Shown here piece by piece: positions 53,470-62,381 of a stretch of DNA of 64,000 nt; the first letter of the stretch is position 1, and every line of letters starts with the position of its first letter. A program made the translations under genes and the position numbers. This DNA is from Paenibacillus graminis (lineage in GTDB: Bacteria; Bacillota; Bacilli; Paenibacillales; Paenibacillaceae): positions 620,001 to 684,000 of the forward strand of contig NZ_CP009287.1 of the NCBI RefSeq assembly GCF_000758705.1, written 5' to 3'. The notes beneath the pieces are model-generated. The model did no database searches and had not been told where the DNA came from. It saw only the letters and a program-made list of their open reading frames with translations.

Positions 53470-54357
53470 TCAAGTGCCGGGAAACTGGACGACCTCATTG
53501 TGGTGCAGCGCTTCAAGGACTTCAGCACTGAGGCTGTCTGTAAATGCAGCCCAGACCTTGCGGCCGGCCCCCAGCTCCTCGCGTCCGATGGATTGGAGAA
53601 TTTCCAGCCATACCCGTTTATCGTTAATGATGCCAAGCTGTTCCTGAATCTCTTTATAAATGTCTTCGTGGGCATGGAATTTCTGGCTCAGCGCAAAGCT
53701 AGCGGCACTGGCGGTATACCGCAGTTCCTTAGCGGCGATCCGCAGCTCATGCAGTGCGTCGAAGGACTCCTTAGATTCGGCCCCGGGACCCTTGAAGAGG
53801 GTTTTGCAGGCCTTTTTCTTCTGCTCGAATGCGACCTCCAGCTCGCGCATGACGACATTCGCATCCCTTTTAGACGCCAGTGCTTCGAGATCACGGCTAA
53901 GAAAGGCCTCCCACTGCTCGTTCAGCGCTTTGCCGCTCAGCTTGGGCAGCCCGGCTGCCAGCTTCTTGCGGTACTTTTTCCGCTTATCCTTTTGATGCCG
54001 GATGACAGCCTTCAGCAGTTTGGCGGTTTTGGCCTCTCCGGCTTCCTTGGCCTGATTATGTCTGTCCTTGAAAGAGGCGATCAGCACATCGGCGTCTCTG
54101 ACCTTGCCGAGTCTTTTTTGCGCCTGTTTGAGAGTACTGTACAGATCTGCTGTAACTACATGCTCCGGGTCAAGTATGGACAGCAGTGTCAGGAGCTTGC
54201 GGCAGTTCACTCTGGCCTGATGAATATCCTCATCACCGAATGACTTCAGTACGTCTTTGCTGTAATCGCAAAAATTGATATATAGCTTGTTCAGCGCCAG
54301 CTCCCATTGCCTGGCTTTGCTGATTTGGCGTTCCTTCACTACTTGCAGGTCTGTCAT
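53470..54357 (-). CDS. CHAD domain protein
   Basis: A 295-residue all-helical protein with conserved His and basic residues: IHQARVNCRKLLTLLSI and later LHELRIAAKELRYTASA are the paired CHAD motifs (histidine-rich helices that bind polyphosphate). No CYTH domain is fused. AAGGAGTGATG precedes the ATG. It may bind polyphosphate granules. Single-gene unit. Confidence 0.88.
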   Translation of the reverse strand: MTDLQVVKERQISKARQWELALNKLYINFCDYSKDVLKSFGDEDIHQARVNCRKLLTLLSILDPEHVVTADLYSTLKQAQKRLGKVRDADVLIASFKDRHNQAKEAGEAKTAKLLKAVIRHQKDKRKKYRKKLAAGLPKLSGKALNEQWEAFLSRDLEALASKRDANVVMRELEVAFEQKKKACKTLFKGPGAESKESFDALHELRIAAKELRYTASAASFALSQKFHAHEDIYKEIQEQLGIINDKRVWLEILQSIGREELGAGRKVWAAFTDSLSAEVLEALHHNEVVQFPGT

Positions 54358-54634
54358 GCTTCATCACTCCTTAGAAGGTTGTGTCTTGCATGAACTCTGG
54401 GGGCATTTGCGGCACTTATACCCTAAGGATAACGCTATCATGACCTCATTTCAAATACGGATATCGGACGGGGCTTCGCTGCCGGACTGCTCATCGGTTA
54501 CAATGGGAATATAGTTGGTATTCTTATAATAAGACAAAAAAACGGAACGTTCGACAGCAGCTTTCAAGGCGAAATTGGGCTATATGCCGCATTTTCCGAA
54601 TGAAAGAAGCGAATGGACTGCGGGAGGTATATAG

Positions 54635-55876
54635 ATGAGCGGGGAACATAACGAGATGGACCAGCGTGAGGCAAGGGCAGGGGCCCGGGCTGGGAATGGT
54701 GCAGGGACAAGTGCGAGGACAGAAGCAGAGGCCGGCGGGGGAGGACGGGCAGGAGTAAGTGAAGAAACTAGGAAAGAGCAAGTAATAGGGCAAGTTATAA
54801 GGCAAGATGAAGAGCACGGGCATTTAGAAGGACAGGGGCAAGTGCAGGGACAAGGACAAGTGCAGGGACAGGGGCTAGTGCAGGTACAGAAGCAAGTCCA
54901 GGGACAAGGACAAGTGGAGGGACAGGGGTTAGTGCAGGGACAAGGACAGTTGTCAGCGGGTGTGCTTCCGCCGGTTATGGTGCTTTTTGAGCACTTGGCG
55001 GAACTGAAAGCTTCACCGGGAAGTACGGATTCCAGCCGTCCCGCGAGTGGAGGAGCCGCAGGAGCATTTAATACAGCCGAGGAGGCTGGCGGAGATATGC
55101 TGCTCCCGTTTGCGTTCGAGGAGACGCTTTGCCGGGATGTGGGAGCGGGCCTCGTTCCGCCGTCTATACATCTGTGGAGCCATCCCGGTGGCGTAGCACT
55201 GGGCTTGCGGGACAGCAAGCTGCCCCGGGCAGCTGAAGCGATGGCCGAACTGGAAGGAAAGGGCTACCGCACGGCGGTCCGGCATTCCGGCGGCGCGGCT
55301 GTGCCGCTGGATGCCGGGGTCGTCAACGTGTCGCTGCTGCTCCGTAAAAGTCCGGGGAAGCTGGACTTCCACGATGATTTCCGGCTGCTGGCTTCGCTGA
55401 TCACAGAAGCCGTCAGGGTCAGCCATCCGCAGGCGGCGGCCCAGATCCAGGCGGGCGAGGTCGCCGGGTCATATTGCCCGGGCGACTTCGATCTGGCCAT
55501 CGGCGGCCGCAAATTCTGCGGCATTGCCCAGCGTAGGCAGAGCAGCGCGTACTTCGTGCACGCGTTCGTAATCGTCTCCGGCTCCGGGCTGGAGCGCGGG
55601 CAGTTGATCCGCGGCTTCTACGACACTGCCGCGGACGGGGCTGATGCGCTTGCTTATCCGCGCGTCATCCCGCAGACCCTGGCCGCGCTCAGCGAGCTTG
55701 GCGGACCGGCTTCGGCGGCAGCGTTCGCCGAAGGATTCCGCCAGGCCTTGGCCCGGCGCGGCGTCCATCTGCAGTCTGCCGTCCAGCTGCGGCAGACTGC
55801 AGGGTACAGCCTCCAGTACGCTGATCCACGCGTACTGGAGGCTGCAAGGGTGCTGCGGGAGCGCTACGCCCGCTAG
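54635..55876 (+). CDS. LipL-like octanoyltransferase with a repeat-expanded N terminus
   Basis: 413 residues. The C-terminal ~270 residues are the biotin/lipoate A/B ligase fold of LipL (GcvH-to-E2 octanoyl transfer in lipoate synthesis): LPFAFEETLCRDVG, HLWSHPGGVALGLRDSKLP, RHSGGAAVPLDAGVVNVSLL, the probable catalytic Cys C281 in GSYCPGDFDLAIGGRKFCGI. The N-terminal ~110 residues are unusual: an Ala/Gly/Glu head, then seven GQGQVQ-type hexapeptides (about 66-107), and a second Gly/Ala/Ser insert (about 125-145). GGGAGGT precedes the ATG at 54635, so the repeats are translated. Confidence 0.82.
   Translation: MSGEHNEMDQREARAGARAGNGAGTSARTEAEAGGGGRAGVSEETRKEQVIGQVIRQDEEHGHLEGQGQVQGQGQVQGQGLVQVQKQVQGQGQVEGQGLVQGQGQLSAGVLPPVMVLFEHLAELKASPGSTDSSRPASGGAAGAFNTAEEAGGDMLLPFAFEETLCRDVGAGLVPPSIHLWSHPGGVALGLRDSKLPRAAEAMAELEGKGYRTAVRHSGGAAVPLDAGVVNVSLLLRKSPGKLDFHDDFRLLASLITEAVRVSHPQAAAQIQAGEVAGSYCPGDFDLAIGGRKFCGIAQRRQSSAYFVHAFVIVSGSGLERGQLIRGFYDTAADGADALAYPRVIPQTLAALSELGGPASAAAFAEGFRQALARRGVHLQSAVQLRQTAGYSLQYADPRVLEAARVLRERYAR
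54829..54954 (+). repeat. 18-bp tandem repeat in the LipL coding region, 7 units
   Basis: Consensus GGGACAAGGACAAGTGCA repeated in frame seven times, each unit coding for GQGQVQ or a close variant. Units 2, 5 and 7 and units 3 and 6 are most alike, which suggests amplification in 36-bp pairs. Confidence 0.9.
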
Positions 55877-55916
55877 CAGTCTGAAGGCTGGTGTATAGAG
55901 CATCACCGGCCAGTCC

Positions 55917-55962
55917 CAAAAGTGCCGTCTCTGCTGTGAGTTCAGCAGGGACGGCACTTTTG
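55917..55962. terminator. Bidirectional terminator after the LipL gene
   Basis: CAAAAGTGCCGTC plus CTGCTG pair with CAGCAG plus GACGGCACTTTTG around a TGAGTT loop, with A and T runs at the tips. Confidence 0.8.
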
Positions 55963-56065
55963 CAATGCAAGAATGGAAGCAGGCCATTCAGGCTCTAGAT
56001 CCGCTTTCGCTATCGGGAAAAGATCATATGCGGGTGTAAGAAAAGACAGCCAATGACCCGCTGAG

Positions 56066-56254
56066 CACTAAGTGGAATTAGGATAACTATATAGGCCTGA
56101 ACTCGCTGCGCAGCGGTATTTAGTGGGAATTTGTATCCTTATTTCCGGCTAATCTGCTACATGTAGAGCCAAGCGGCTCCTTTAAGTTTATTTTTTCCCA
56201 CTGGGGACCCGCAGGATGACAAAAGGCCCGGATTAGGTTTACTTTTTCCACTTT
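56066..56254. repeat. Dispersed repeat cluster E (4 copies)
   Basis: CACTAAGTGGAATTAGGATA (56066), TTAGTGGGAATTTGTATCCT (56120), and two inverted copies, TTAAGTTTATTTTTTCCCAC (56182) and TTAGGTTTACTTTTTCCACT (56233). Nothing else is seen in 55963-56368. Confidence 0.75.
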
Positions 56255-56368
56255 GGTCAGCGGCAATGGATTCCGGGCAACTTTTCACGTAAGATGGCTG
56301 GCAATTCTGCAAACTTACAGGCAGGGTTGCCCTTGCAAGCGCCCCTCCCCGTGTGGCCGCTATGAAGA

Positions 56369-57148
56369 TTAATGATACAGCTCCGGCCTCCGGTCGGAAA
56401 AAACCGGAATCTGTGCCCGGACCTCCCGCACCTTCTGCAAATCTATCACTCCGCTTAGAATTTCCTCCCCTCCCGAGGCTTCACAGATTACCTCTCCCCA
56501 TGGATCAATAATCATCGAATGACCTGCAAAGGTGTTCGACGGGTCCTCGCCTGCACGGTTGCACGCTATGACATAACATTGGTTTTCAATGGCCCGGCTG
56601 ACCAGCAGGGCTCGCCAATGGGCGAGACGCGGCAGCGGCCATTCGGCGCTGATGAACAGCGTCTCGGCACCGGACGCTGTATGGGCACGGACCCATTCGG
56701 GAAAGCGGATATCATAGCAGATCAACCCGGCGCAGCTTGCTCCGTCCAGAGTGAACAGCCCTTTGGCTGCCCCAGGCTGCAGATACAGATGCTCATCCAT
56801 CAGCCGGAACAGATGCAGCTTGCTGTACTCTCCGGCGAGTTCCCCGGTACGGTTGAACACATACATGCTGTTGGTAATGCCGTTGTCGTACTTACTGGCA
56901 ACGGAGCCGGCTACAATATGGATGCCAAGTTGGCGGGCCAGGCCGGACATCAACGCCTTGGTGGCATTACCCTCAGGATCGGCAATTTCGGCTAGCCGGG
57001 TCAAATCATAACCGGTCGTCCACAGTTCCGGGAGGATGACACAATCTGTGCCTTGAGCGGCAGCCTCGCGGATTTTACGTTCGGCCGCAGCATAATTCAC
57101 CTGGGGATTGCCAAATGCTATATCGAGCTGAAGCAGGGAGATTTTCAT
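56369..57148 (-). CDS. Carbon-nitrogen hydrolase (nitrilase family), omega-amidase-like
   Basis: A 259-residue nitrilase-superfamily amidase with the triad in ILPELWTTGYD (Glu), GEYSKLHLFRLMDE (Lys) and LICYDIRFPEW (Cys). The size and C-YDIRFPE motif match YafV/MtnU and NIT2-type omega-amidases, which hydrolyse 2-oxoglutaramate or 2-oxosuccinamate made by Gln/Asn transaminases. A matching aminotransferase lies 1.6 kb away on the other strand. AAAGGAGT precedes the ATG. Confidence 0.88.
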   Translation of the reverse strand: MKISLLQLDIAFGNPQVNYAAAERKIREAAAQGTDCVILPELWTTGYDLTRLAEIADPEGNATKALMSGLARQLGIHIVAGSVASKYDNGITNSMYVFNRTGELAGEYSKLHLFRLMDEHLYLQPGAAKGLFTLDGASCAGLICYDIRFPEWVRAHTASGAETLFISAEWPLPRLAHWRALLVSRAIENQCYVIACNRAGEDPSNTFAGHSMIIDPWGEVICEASGGEEILSGVIDLQKVREVRAQIPVFSDRRPELYH

Positions 57149-57238
57149 GATCAGACTCCTTTTTTTATGGATTAGGATAATTTGATTCTACGGAGAAGGG
57201 GCTGGCGCGGCAAGAATTGAATGGAGTGCGAATATTAG

Positions 57239-57250
57239 TTGACGGGTCAA
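57239..57250. promoter_or_regulatory. Candidate MarR operator
   Basis: TTGAC-GG-GTCAA, perfect five-base arms, about 70 bases upstream of the MarR gene start. Divergent nitrilase and MarR genes flank it. Confidence 0.35.
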
Positions 57251-57318
57251 GTATAAAGGTGTAAAGTGATGATTGTCAAAAATATTTTGCGCAATCTATT
57301 TGTGTTAGGGGGTTAATC

Positions 57319-57753
57319 TTGACTGAACATCTGTCTGAGGAAGACCGCATTTTTGATCGCCTGCAGGCGCTGAATAAAGCAATTACACCAACCTTCGAGC
57401 GCTGTGCGGGCATTAGTCCCACCCGGCTCCGTCTGCTTCATGAGCTGTTCCAGGTTACTGAGATCAGCCAGATTTCCCTGCAAAAGCATGTGGATATCGA
57501 TGCTGCGGCTGTCACCCGCCACCTGAAGGGACTGGAGGAGAACGGTATGATCTCCCGGCGCAACAATCCCGATGACAACAGAGTGACTCTGGTCTCGCTG
57601 ACTGCGCAGGGCAGGGATAAAATCCGCTCTTACAGGGAAGAGAAAAACCGTTTTATTGCCAATTTGCTCGCAGGATTTAATGAACAGGAGCGCGCAACGC
57701 TCGCGGATATGCTTGCCCGGCTGCAGCATAATATCAATTTGCTGCAGCCATAA
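57319..57753 (+). CDS. MarR-family regulator
   Basis: A 144-residue winged-helix repressor. HTH: ISQISLQKHVDIDAAAVTRHLKGLEENGMISRRNNPDDNRVTLVSLT, the last part being the wing with the D-x-R motif. One Cys (FERCAGISP) near the N terminus could sense electrophiles, as in YodB/MhqR-type regulators that control nitroreductases. TTG start after AGGGGG. It heads a four-gene run. Confidence 0.9.
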   Translation: MTEHLSEEDRIFDRLQALNKAITPTFERCAGISPTRLRLLHELFQVTEISQISLQKHVDIDAAAVTRHLKGLEENGMISRRNNPDDNRVTLVSLTAQGRDKIRSYREEKNRFIANLLAGFNEQERATLADMLARLQHNINLLQP

Positions 57754-57788
57754 AAACTATAAACCAACCTCAAAGGAGCTTGTTATTT

Positions 57789-58424
57789 ATGAACACTACG
57801 CAAACTAATGATTTTACAAGTATTATCACAGGACGCCGCTCGATCCGCAAATATGATCCATCCGTCAAAATCAGCAAAGCGGAAATGACCGAAATTCTTA
57901 CTGAAGCAACGCTCGCGCCTTCTTCGGTGAACATGCAGCCTTGGCGTTTTCTGGTGATCGAAAGTGCTGAGGGCAAAGCCAAGCTGGCGCCACTGGCTAA
58001 ATTCAACCAGCAGCAGGTAGAGACTTCTGCGGCTGTTATCGCAGTTTTTGTGGATATGAATAATTTCGATTATGCCGAAGAAATTTACGGAACGGCTGTA
58101 GAACGCGGACTGATGCCTGTTGAAGTAAAAGAAAGACAGCTTGCCGCGCTGGGTGCGCATTTTGCGAATCTGCCGGCAGCTGTGAACAGAGAAACCATTA
58201 TGATCGACGGGGGGCTGGCCTCCATGCAGCTGATGCTGGCAGCCCGTGCCCACGGCTATGATACCAACCCTATCGGCGGCTTCGAAAAAGACCAGATTGC
58301 AAAAGTGTTCGGAATGGACAAAGAGCGCTATATCCCGGTCATGCTGATTTCGATCGGCAAAGCCGCTGAAGCTGGTTATGCATCTGTCCGTCTGCCTATC
58401 GACACCATTGCACAGTGGAAATAA
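57789..58424 (+). CDS. Nitroreductase-family protein
   Basis: A 211-residue FMN-dependent NAD(P)H oxidoreductase: ITGRRSIRKYDPSVKISKAE (FMN phosphate contact), APSSVNMQPWRFLVIES, and GLASMQLMLAARAHGYDTNPIGGF. AAAGGAG lies 10 bases before the ATG at 57789. Next to MarR and a quinol monooxygenase it probably detoxifies quinones or nitro compounds. Confidence 0.92.
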   Translation: MNTTQTNDFTSIITGRRSIRKYDPSVKISKAEMTEILTEATLAPSSVNMQPWRFLVIESAEGKAKLAPLAKFNQQQVETSAAVIAVFVDMNNFDYAEEIYGTAVERGLMPVEVKERQLAALGAHFANLPAAVNRETIMIDGGLASMQLMLAARAHGYDTNPIGGFEKDQIAKVFGMDKERYIPVMLISIGKAAEAGYASVRLPIDTIAQWK

Positions 58425-58471
58425 GACTGTTAAGCTGCTTAAGCACACAAAACGTTTAGGAGGTCACCACA

Positions 58472-58768
58472 ATGATCATTATTCATGCTGTAATGCAAGT
58501 CAATCCCGCACTTAAGGAGAAATTTCTGGCTGAGGCAAAACAACTTCTGGCCGCAACCCATCAGGAGGAAGGCAACCTTTCTTACGAGCTGTACAATCAT
58601 TTCGAACAGGACAATACCTACATCATGGTGGAAACCTGGCGCGATATGGAGGCTGTAGCCAGTCATAATACAAGTTCCCACTTCACCGGTTTTGCGGCGA
58701 AAGCGCCGGAGTTCCTGACGGCTCCGCTGGATGTTAAGGAGTATAACGCCGAGCCTGTAAGCAAATAA
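58472..58768 (+). CDS. Antibiotic biosynthesis monooxygenase (ABM) family protein
   Basis: A 98-residue dimeric ferredoxin-like fold of the YgiN/ABM type: MIIIHAVMQVNPALKEKF, TRQ-like EEGNLSYELYNHFEQDNTYIMVETW and SHNTSSHFTGFA. Relatives act on quinols without cofactors. AGGAGGTCAC precedes the ATG. In one run with MarR and the nitroreductase. Confidence 0.9.
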   Translation: MIIIHAVMQVNPALKEKFLAEAKQLLAATHQEEGNLSYELYNHFEQDNTYIMVETWRDMEAVASHNTSSHFTGFAAKAPEFLTAPLDVKEYNAEPVSK

Positions 58769-58796
58769 ATTACAGCCGGAGAGGGGAATACCTGCA

Positions 58797-59981
58797 GTGA
58801 AGCATTTTGAGCCTTCAACGGTGTTGCAGTCCTTGCCCAAGCAGTTTTTTGCCGCCCTTGTAGCCAGAGCGGGTATAGCTTCGGCGGCAGGGCATGACGT
58901 GATCAATCTGGGACAGGGGAATCCCGATATGCCTACGCCAGCGCACATTGTCGAGGCCTTGCAGGCGGCAGCGGCCAATCCCCTCAACCATAAATATCCG
59001 CCGTTTCGCGGCCACCGCTACCTGAAGGAAGCAGTAGCCGGATTCTACGATCGTGAATATGGAGTGAGACTTGAGCCGGACAGCGAGGTTGCGGTCCTGT
59101 TCGGCGGCAAAACCGGACTGGTCGAAGTGGTCCAGTGCCTGCTGAACCCGGGGGATACCGCACTCGTACCGGACCCTGGATATCCCGATTACTGGTCGGG
59201 AATTGAACTGGCCCGTGCGGCCATGGAGATGATGCCGCTGACTGCGGAGAACGGCTTTTTGCCCGATTACGGCACTATATGCCCGGAGGCGGCAGACAAG
59301 GCGAAGCTGATGTTCCTGAACTATCCGAACAATCCGACGGGAGCCGTGGCTACGGAGGCATTTTTCCGCGATACAGTGAAGTTTGCCGGACAGCATAATC
59401 TTTGTGTGGTCCATGATTTCGCCTATGCCGCAATCGGCTATGATGGAGTACGTCCGCCCAGCTATCTTCAGACGCCGGGAGCGAAGGACAACGGCATTGA
59501 AATATATACTTTATCCAAAACTTACAATATGGCCGGGTGGCGGGTAGCGTTTGCTGTCGGAAATGCCAGTGTTATTGAGAGCCTGAACCTGCTGCAGGAT
59601 CATATGTACGTCAGCCTGTTCGGTGCGGTTCAGGAAGCGGCAGCCGCAGCATTGACAGGTGCCCAGGTCTGTGTCCAGGAGAACCTGGACCGATATGAAG
59701 CAAGGCGGAATCTTCTGATCGGCGGGTTGCGCGAGCTTGGCTGGAAGGTAGAAGCTCCAGGCGGTTCATTTTTTGCCTGGCTTCCGGTTCCTGCAGGCTA
59801 CACCTCCCAGAGCTTTGCCGATCTGCTGCTGGATGAGGCCCATGTGGTAGTGGCGCCGGGGATCGGCTTCGGCGAATACGGCGAAGGCTATGTGCGGGTA
59901 GGTCTGGTCAGCGATGAAGCCCGGCTGGCGGAAGCTGTGAAACGGATCGCAGGGTTGAAGCTTTTTGCTCCAGGCCGGTGA
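58797..59981 (+). CDS. PLP-dependent aminotransferase, class I/II (MtnE-like)
   Basis: A 394-residue fold type I aminotransferase: INLGQGNPDMPTPAHIVEAL, LNYPNNPTGAVA, and YTLSKTYNMAGWRVAFAVGN with the PLP-Lys. The N terminus LQSLPKQFFAALVARAG is typical of MtnE-type enzymes that end the methionine salvage pathway with Gln as donor. GTG start (58797) after GGAGAGGGG. No SAM riboswitch is seen upstream, and other mtn genes are absent, so a broader aromatic/Met specificity is possible. Confidence 0.88.
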   Translation: MKHFEPSTVLQSLPKQFFAALVARAGIASAAGHDVINLGQGNPDMPTPAHIVEALQAAAANPLNHKYPPFRGHRYLKEAVAGFYDREYGVRLEPDSEVAVLFGGKTGLVEVVQCLLNPGDTALVPDPGYPDYWSGIELARAAMEMMPLTAENGFLPDYGTICPEAADKAKLMFLNYPNNPTGAVATEAFFRDTVKFAGQHNLCVVHDFAYAAIGYDGVRPPSYLQTPGAKDNGIEIYTLSKTYNMAGWRVAFAVGNASVIESLNLLQDHMYVSLFGAVQEAAAAALTGAQVCVQENLDRYEARRNLLIGGLRELGWKVEAPGGSFFAWLPVPAGYTSQSFADLLLDEAHVVVAPGIGFGEYGEGYVRVGLVSDEARLAEAVKRIAGLKLFAPGR

Positions 59982-60016
59982 TAGGCTGCCGGAATATCAT
60001 GAATAAGTATTCTTTC

Positions 60017-60069
60017 AGCAGGGGGAGTTCCGGGAGCCGTACAGGCTTTGGAAACTCCCCCTGCTTTTT
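60017..60069 (+). terminator. Terminator after the aminotransferase
   Basis: AGCAGGGGGAGTT (60017-60029) pairs with AACTCCCCCTGCT (60053-60065), then TTTT. Confidence 0.85.
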
Positions 60070-60222
60070 GCTCAGCCGGCTGAAGGGGAAGGGTAGAACT
60101 CCAAGCGGGTTGACGTTTATAAACGGCGCATCCGGGGTATCTAAGCATAGCCTAATTAGTCTGACTCAAGGTTGTTCGTCATGAACCGGCTGCATATCTT
60201 AGAATGGATGGAGGAACTTGCC

Positions 60223-61839
60223 GTGAGAAATATACATAGGAACAGCAGACTGCTTCCCGAAGGAGGGAATGAAGGACTGCAGCGGGATATTGTTGATGTT
60301 GTGAATTATTATATATCCGGCGGCTCACTGGAGGCGGTTGCCGGTCCGGCGGAACGGCTTACATCATTGATGGCCACGGTGCTGGAGGAAGGTGCTGCCC
60401 GCGCATACCGCCAGGAAATCGGCGGTGTGATTACGGAGATCGGGCAGCTCTCTGAACTGCCGGGCTTCAGTACGGGGCTGCTTGAACAGCTTGCCGCTGA
60501 GGTCCGAGTGCTGGATTCCGGCAAGCTTCGGGCACTGGCTCCGCAGACCACCCGCCATAACCGGGTGGACGCCTATGTGAACGGTCCGCAGTGCCTGGAA
60601 ATGCTTCTGGAGGAGATCGGCAAGGCCCGTCGTTATATTCATCTGTCCGTCATGCTGTTTTTTAATGATGATTCGGGCAACCGGATCGCGGACGCGCTGC
60701 TGCGCGCGCTGGAGCGGGGAGTTCAGGTTCGCATTATGGTGAATTACACCGTCACTGCGCTTGGGTATGGACATAACCTCGAGGTCGGGAAATTCAGCGA
60801 AATCTCAGACCGGCTGAAGAAAGCGGGAGCTAAGCTGCAGGATACGTTCAATTCCTACTACACTGCTGTGGAGTGGCATAGGAAACGGTCTGAATTGAAG
60901 GCTCAGGGTGTACCTGAGAGTATCCTCTTCCTTCAAGATAAAGTCCAGGAGGACGTGGAGCTGACCGGTCTGAATGTGATTGACCACCGCAAATTCATGA
61001 TCATCGACGGCATCACCTCTATCATCGGCAGCCTGAATTTTGGAGACCAGTATACGTTTGCTGCACCGATTGTAACCTCTGACTCTGTACAAGTTGACGG
61101 GCGTCCAATGGGGGTGCCGGCCCGTGAGGAGGAATGGCATGACGGCTGCTTCCGCATCCGGGGAGCGGCGGCCCTGCCGCTGAATGCCGTGTTCCGGTCC
61201 AGATGGCTGCTGCTCGGGGGAGATTCTTTTGATCCCGGGGATGCCTTTTACCGTCCCGAGGGCAATACGGATTTGGGTTCCGAGGAATGTACGTTGTTTG
61301 TTAGCTTTCCGGGAAATCCGGTCAATCTGATTCAGCAGTATTATCTGGATCTGATCACTTACGCCGCCGAAGAGACTGTAATAGTGAACCCGTATCTGAT
61401 TGACCAGGCATTCTGGGACCGGCTGGGCGGGCTTGGCCCGGAGAGCTCCTGCCATCTTACGATCTGCAATCCGCTGGAGGTCAATGATCATCCCACCAAC
61501 CGTGCGGCAGTGCGCAGCAATATGTATATCCCTTTTTGCAATGGCGTCTCTTTTTATGACTACAGTGCTACAGAACGCTTTTCCCATTGGAAAATCACCT
61601 ATGACCACAGATCGCGCGCGGTGTTCCACGGCTCATATAACATCAACGAAAGAAGCGCCTGCCACGATTTCGAGCTGGGACTGCTGGTGAAGGGGGAGGC
61701 TTTTGCTGCAAAAGTCAAAGCCATGATTGACTATGATCTCAGCGTATCCCGCAAAATTACAAATAAAAAGGAATTCTTCAAGCATCCTTGGATGCACCCC
61801 AGCACCTATGTGAATAAAGCAACACAGAATTATACCTGA
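60223..61839 (+). CDS. Phospholipase D-like protein (cardiolipin synthase-like)
   Basis: About 538 residues. The first HKD motif is intact (IDHRKFMIIDG with GSLNFGD downstream). The second is altered: FSHWKITYDHRSRAVFHGSYN reads H-x-K-x3-D, one residue short of HxK-x4-D. A helical N-terminal domain of ~110 residues has no known family. The GTG at 60223 follows GGAGGAA by six bases; an ATG at 60181 with only AAGG is the alternative. No membrane helix is evident, unlike classical cardiolipin synthases. Probably a soluble phosphatidyltransferase or phosphodiesterase. Confidence 0.82.
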   Translation: MRNIHRNSRLLPEGGNEGLQRDIVDVVNYYISGGSLEAVAGPAERLTSLMATVLEEGAARAYRQEIGGVITEIGQLSELPGFSTGLLEQLAAEVRVLDSGKLRALAPQTTRHNRVDAYVNGPQCLEMLLEEIGKARRYIHLSVMLFFNDDSGNRIADALLRALERGVQVRIMVNYTVTALGYGHNLEVGKFSEISDRLKKAGAKLQDTFNSYYTAVEWHRKRSELKAQGVPESILFLQDKVQEDVELTGLNVIDHRKFMIIDGITSIIGSLNFGDQYTFAAPIVTSDSVQVDGRPMGVPAREEEWHDGCFRIRGAAALPLNAVFRSRWLLLGGDSFDPGDAFYRPEGNTDLGSEECTLFVSFPGNPVNLIQQYYLDLITYAAEETVIVNPYLIDQAFWDRLGGLGPESSCHLTICNPLEVNDHPTNRAAVRSNMYIPFCNGVSFYDYSATERFSHWKITYDHRSRAVFHGSYNINERSACHDFELGLLVKGEAFAAKVKAMIDYDLSVSRKITNKKEFFKHPWMHPSTYVNKATQNYT

Positions 61840-61901
61840 TCGCGCAGCGGGCCGGATGTCATGTATAATATGCAGTAAATCTCAGCAAATGGAGCCAAGC
61901 T

Positions 61902-62279
61902 ATGAATATCAAGATACTAGGGACAGGCCTGAAAAAGGATGAAGTGTTTTTTGAAGCGGCAACCGGCAAAGGAAGAGGCAGCTGGTGCGGCCCTCCTGTA
62001 GAGCCGGGTGATGAAGCTGTGGTGGAATTTGAGCTCCCGGCCCTGCTGATGCGCTGGGTGGATATCGTTCCGGCGGACCAAGAGGGGCATGGTATCCGCA
62101 TGGAAGAGAATGAGATTGTGCTTACCGGTGTGCTGGACAATATTGAAGAGGATGGAACCGGCTGCCTGCAGCTGGACGGGGAACTGATCATGTTCGAATG
62201 CCTTGGTGAGCCAATGGCGCTGGGCAGTGTTGTGGAAGTCCGGACCCGGGAAATCAGACTGTATCCGGTCTACCTGTAA
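61902..62279 (+). CDS. Hypothetical protein
   Basis: 125 residues, mainly beta: VEPGDEAVVEFELPALLMRW, EIVLTGVLDNIEEDGTGCLQ, GSVVEVRTREIRLYPV. It is acidic and cytoplasmic. GGAGCCAAG precedes the ATG. No family recognised. A single gene between PLD and ArsR. Confidence 0.7.
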   Translation: MNIKILGTGLKKDEVFFEAATGKGRGSWCGPPVEPGDEAVVEFELPALLMRWVDIVPADQEGHGIRMEENEIVLTGVLDNIEEDGTGCLQLDGELIMFECLGEPMALGSVVEVRTREIRLYPVYL

Positions 62280-62381
62280 AGAAGGTTTTCGCATTATAAA
62301 TTCACCGCCGGCATAGCCACTCCAGGCTAAATAGGCTAAGATAAACATTAACAAGAAGTAAGCTAGAGGAGCAGAGGTTCA

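Noticed and set aside
58700..58800. SAM riboswitch before the MtnE-like gene
   Set aside because: Only 28 bases separate the ABM gene from this start; no room for a riboswitch.
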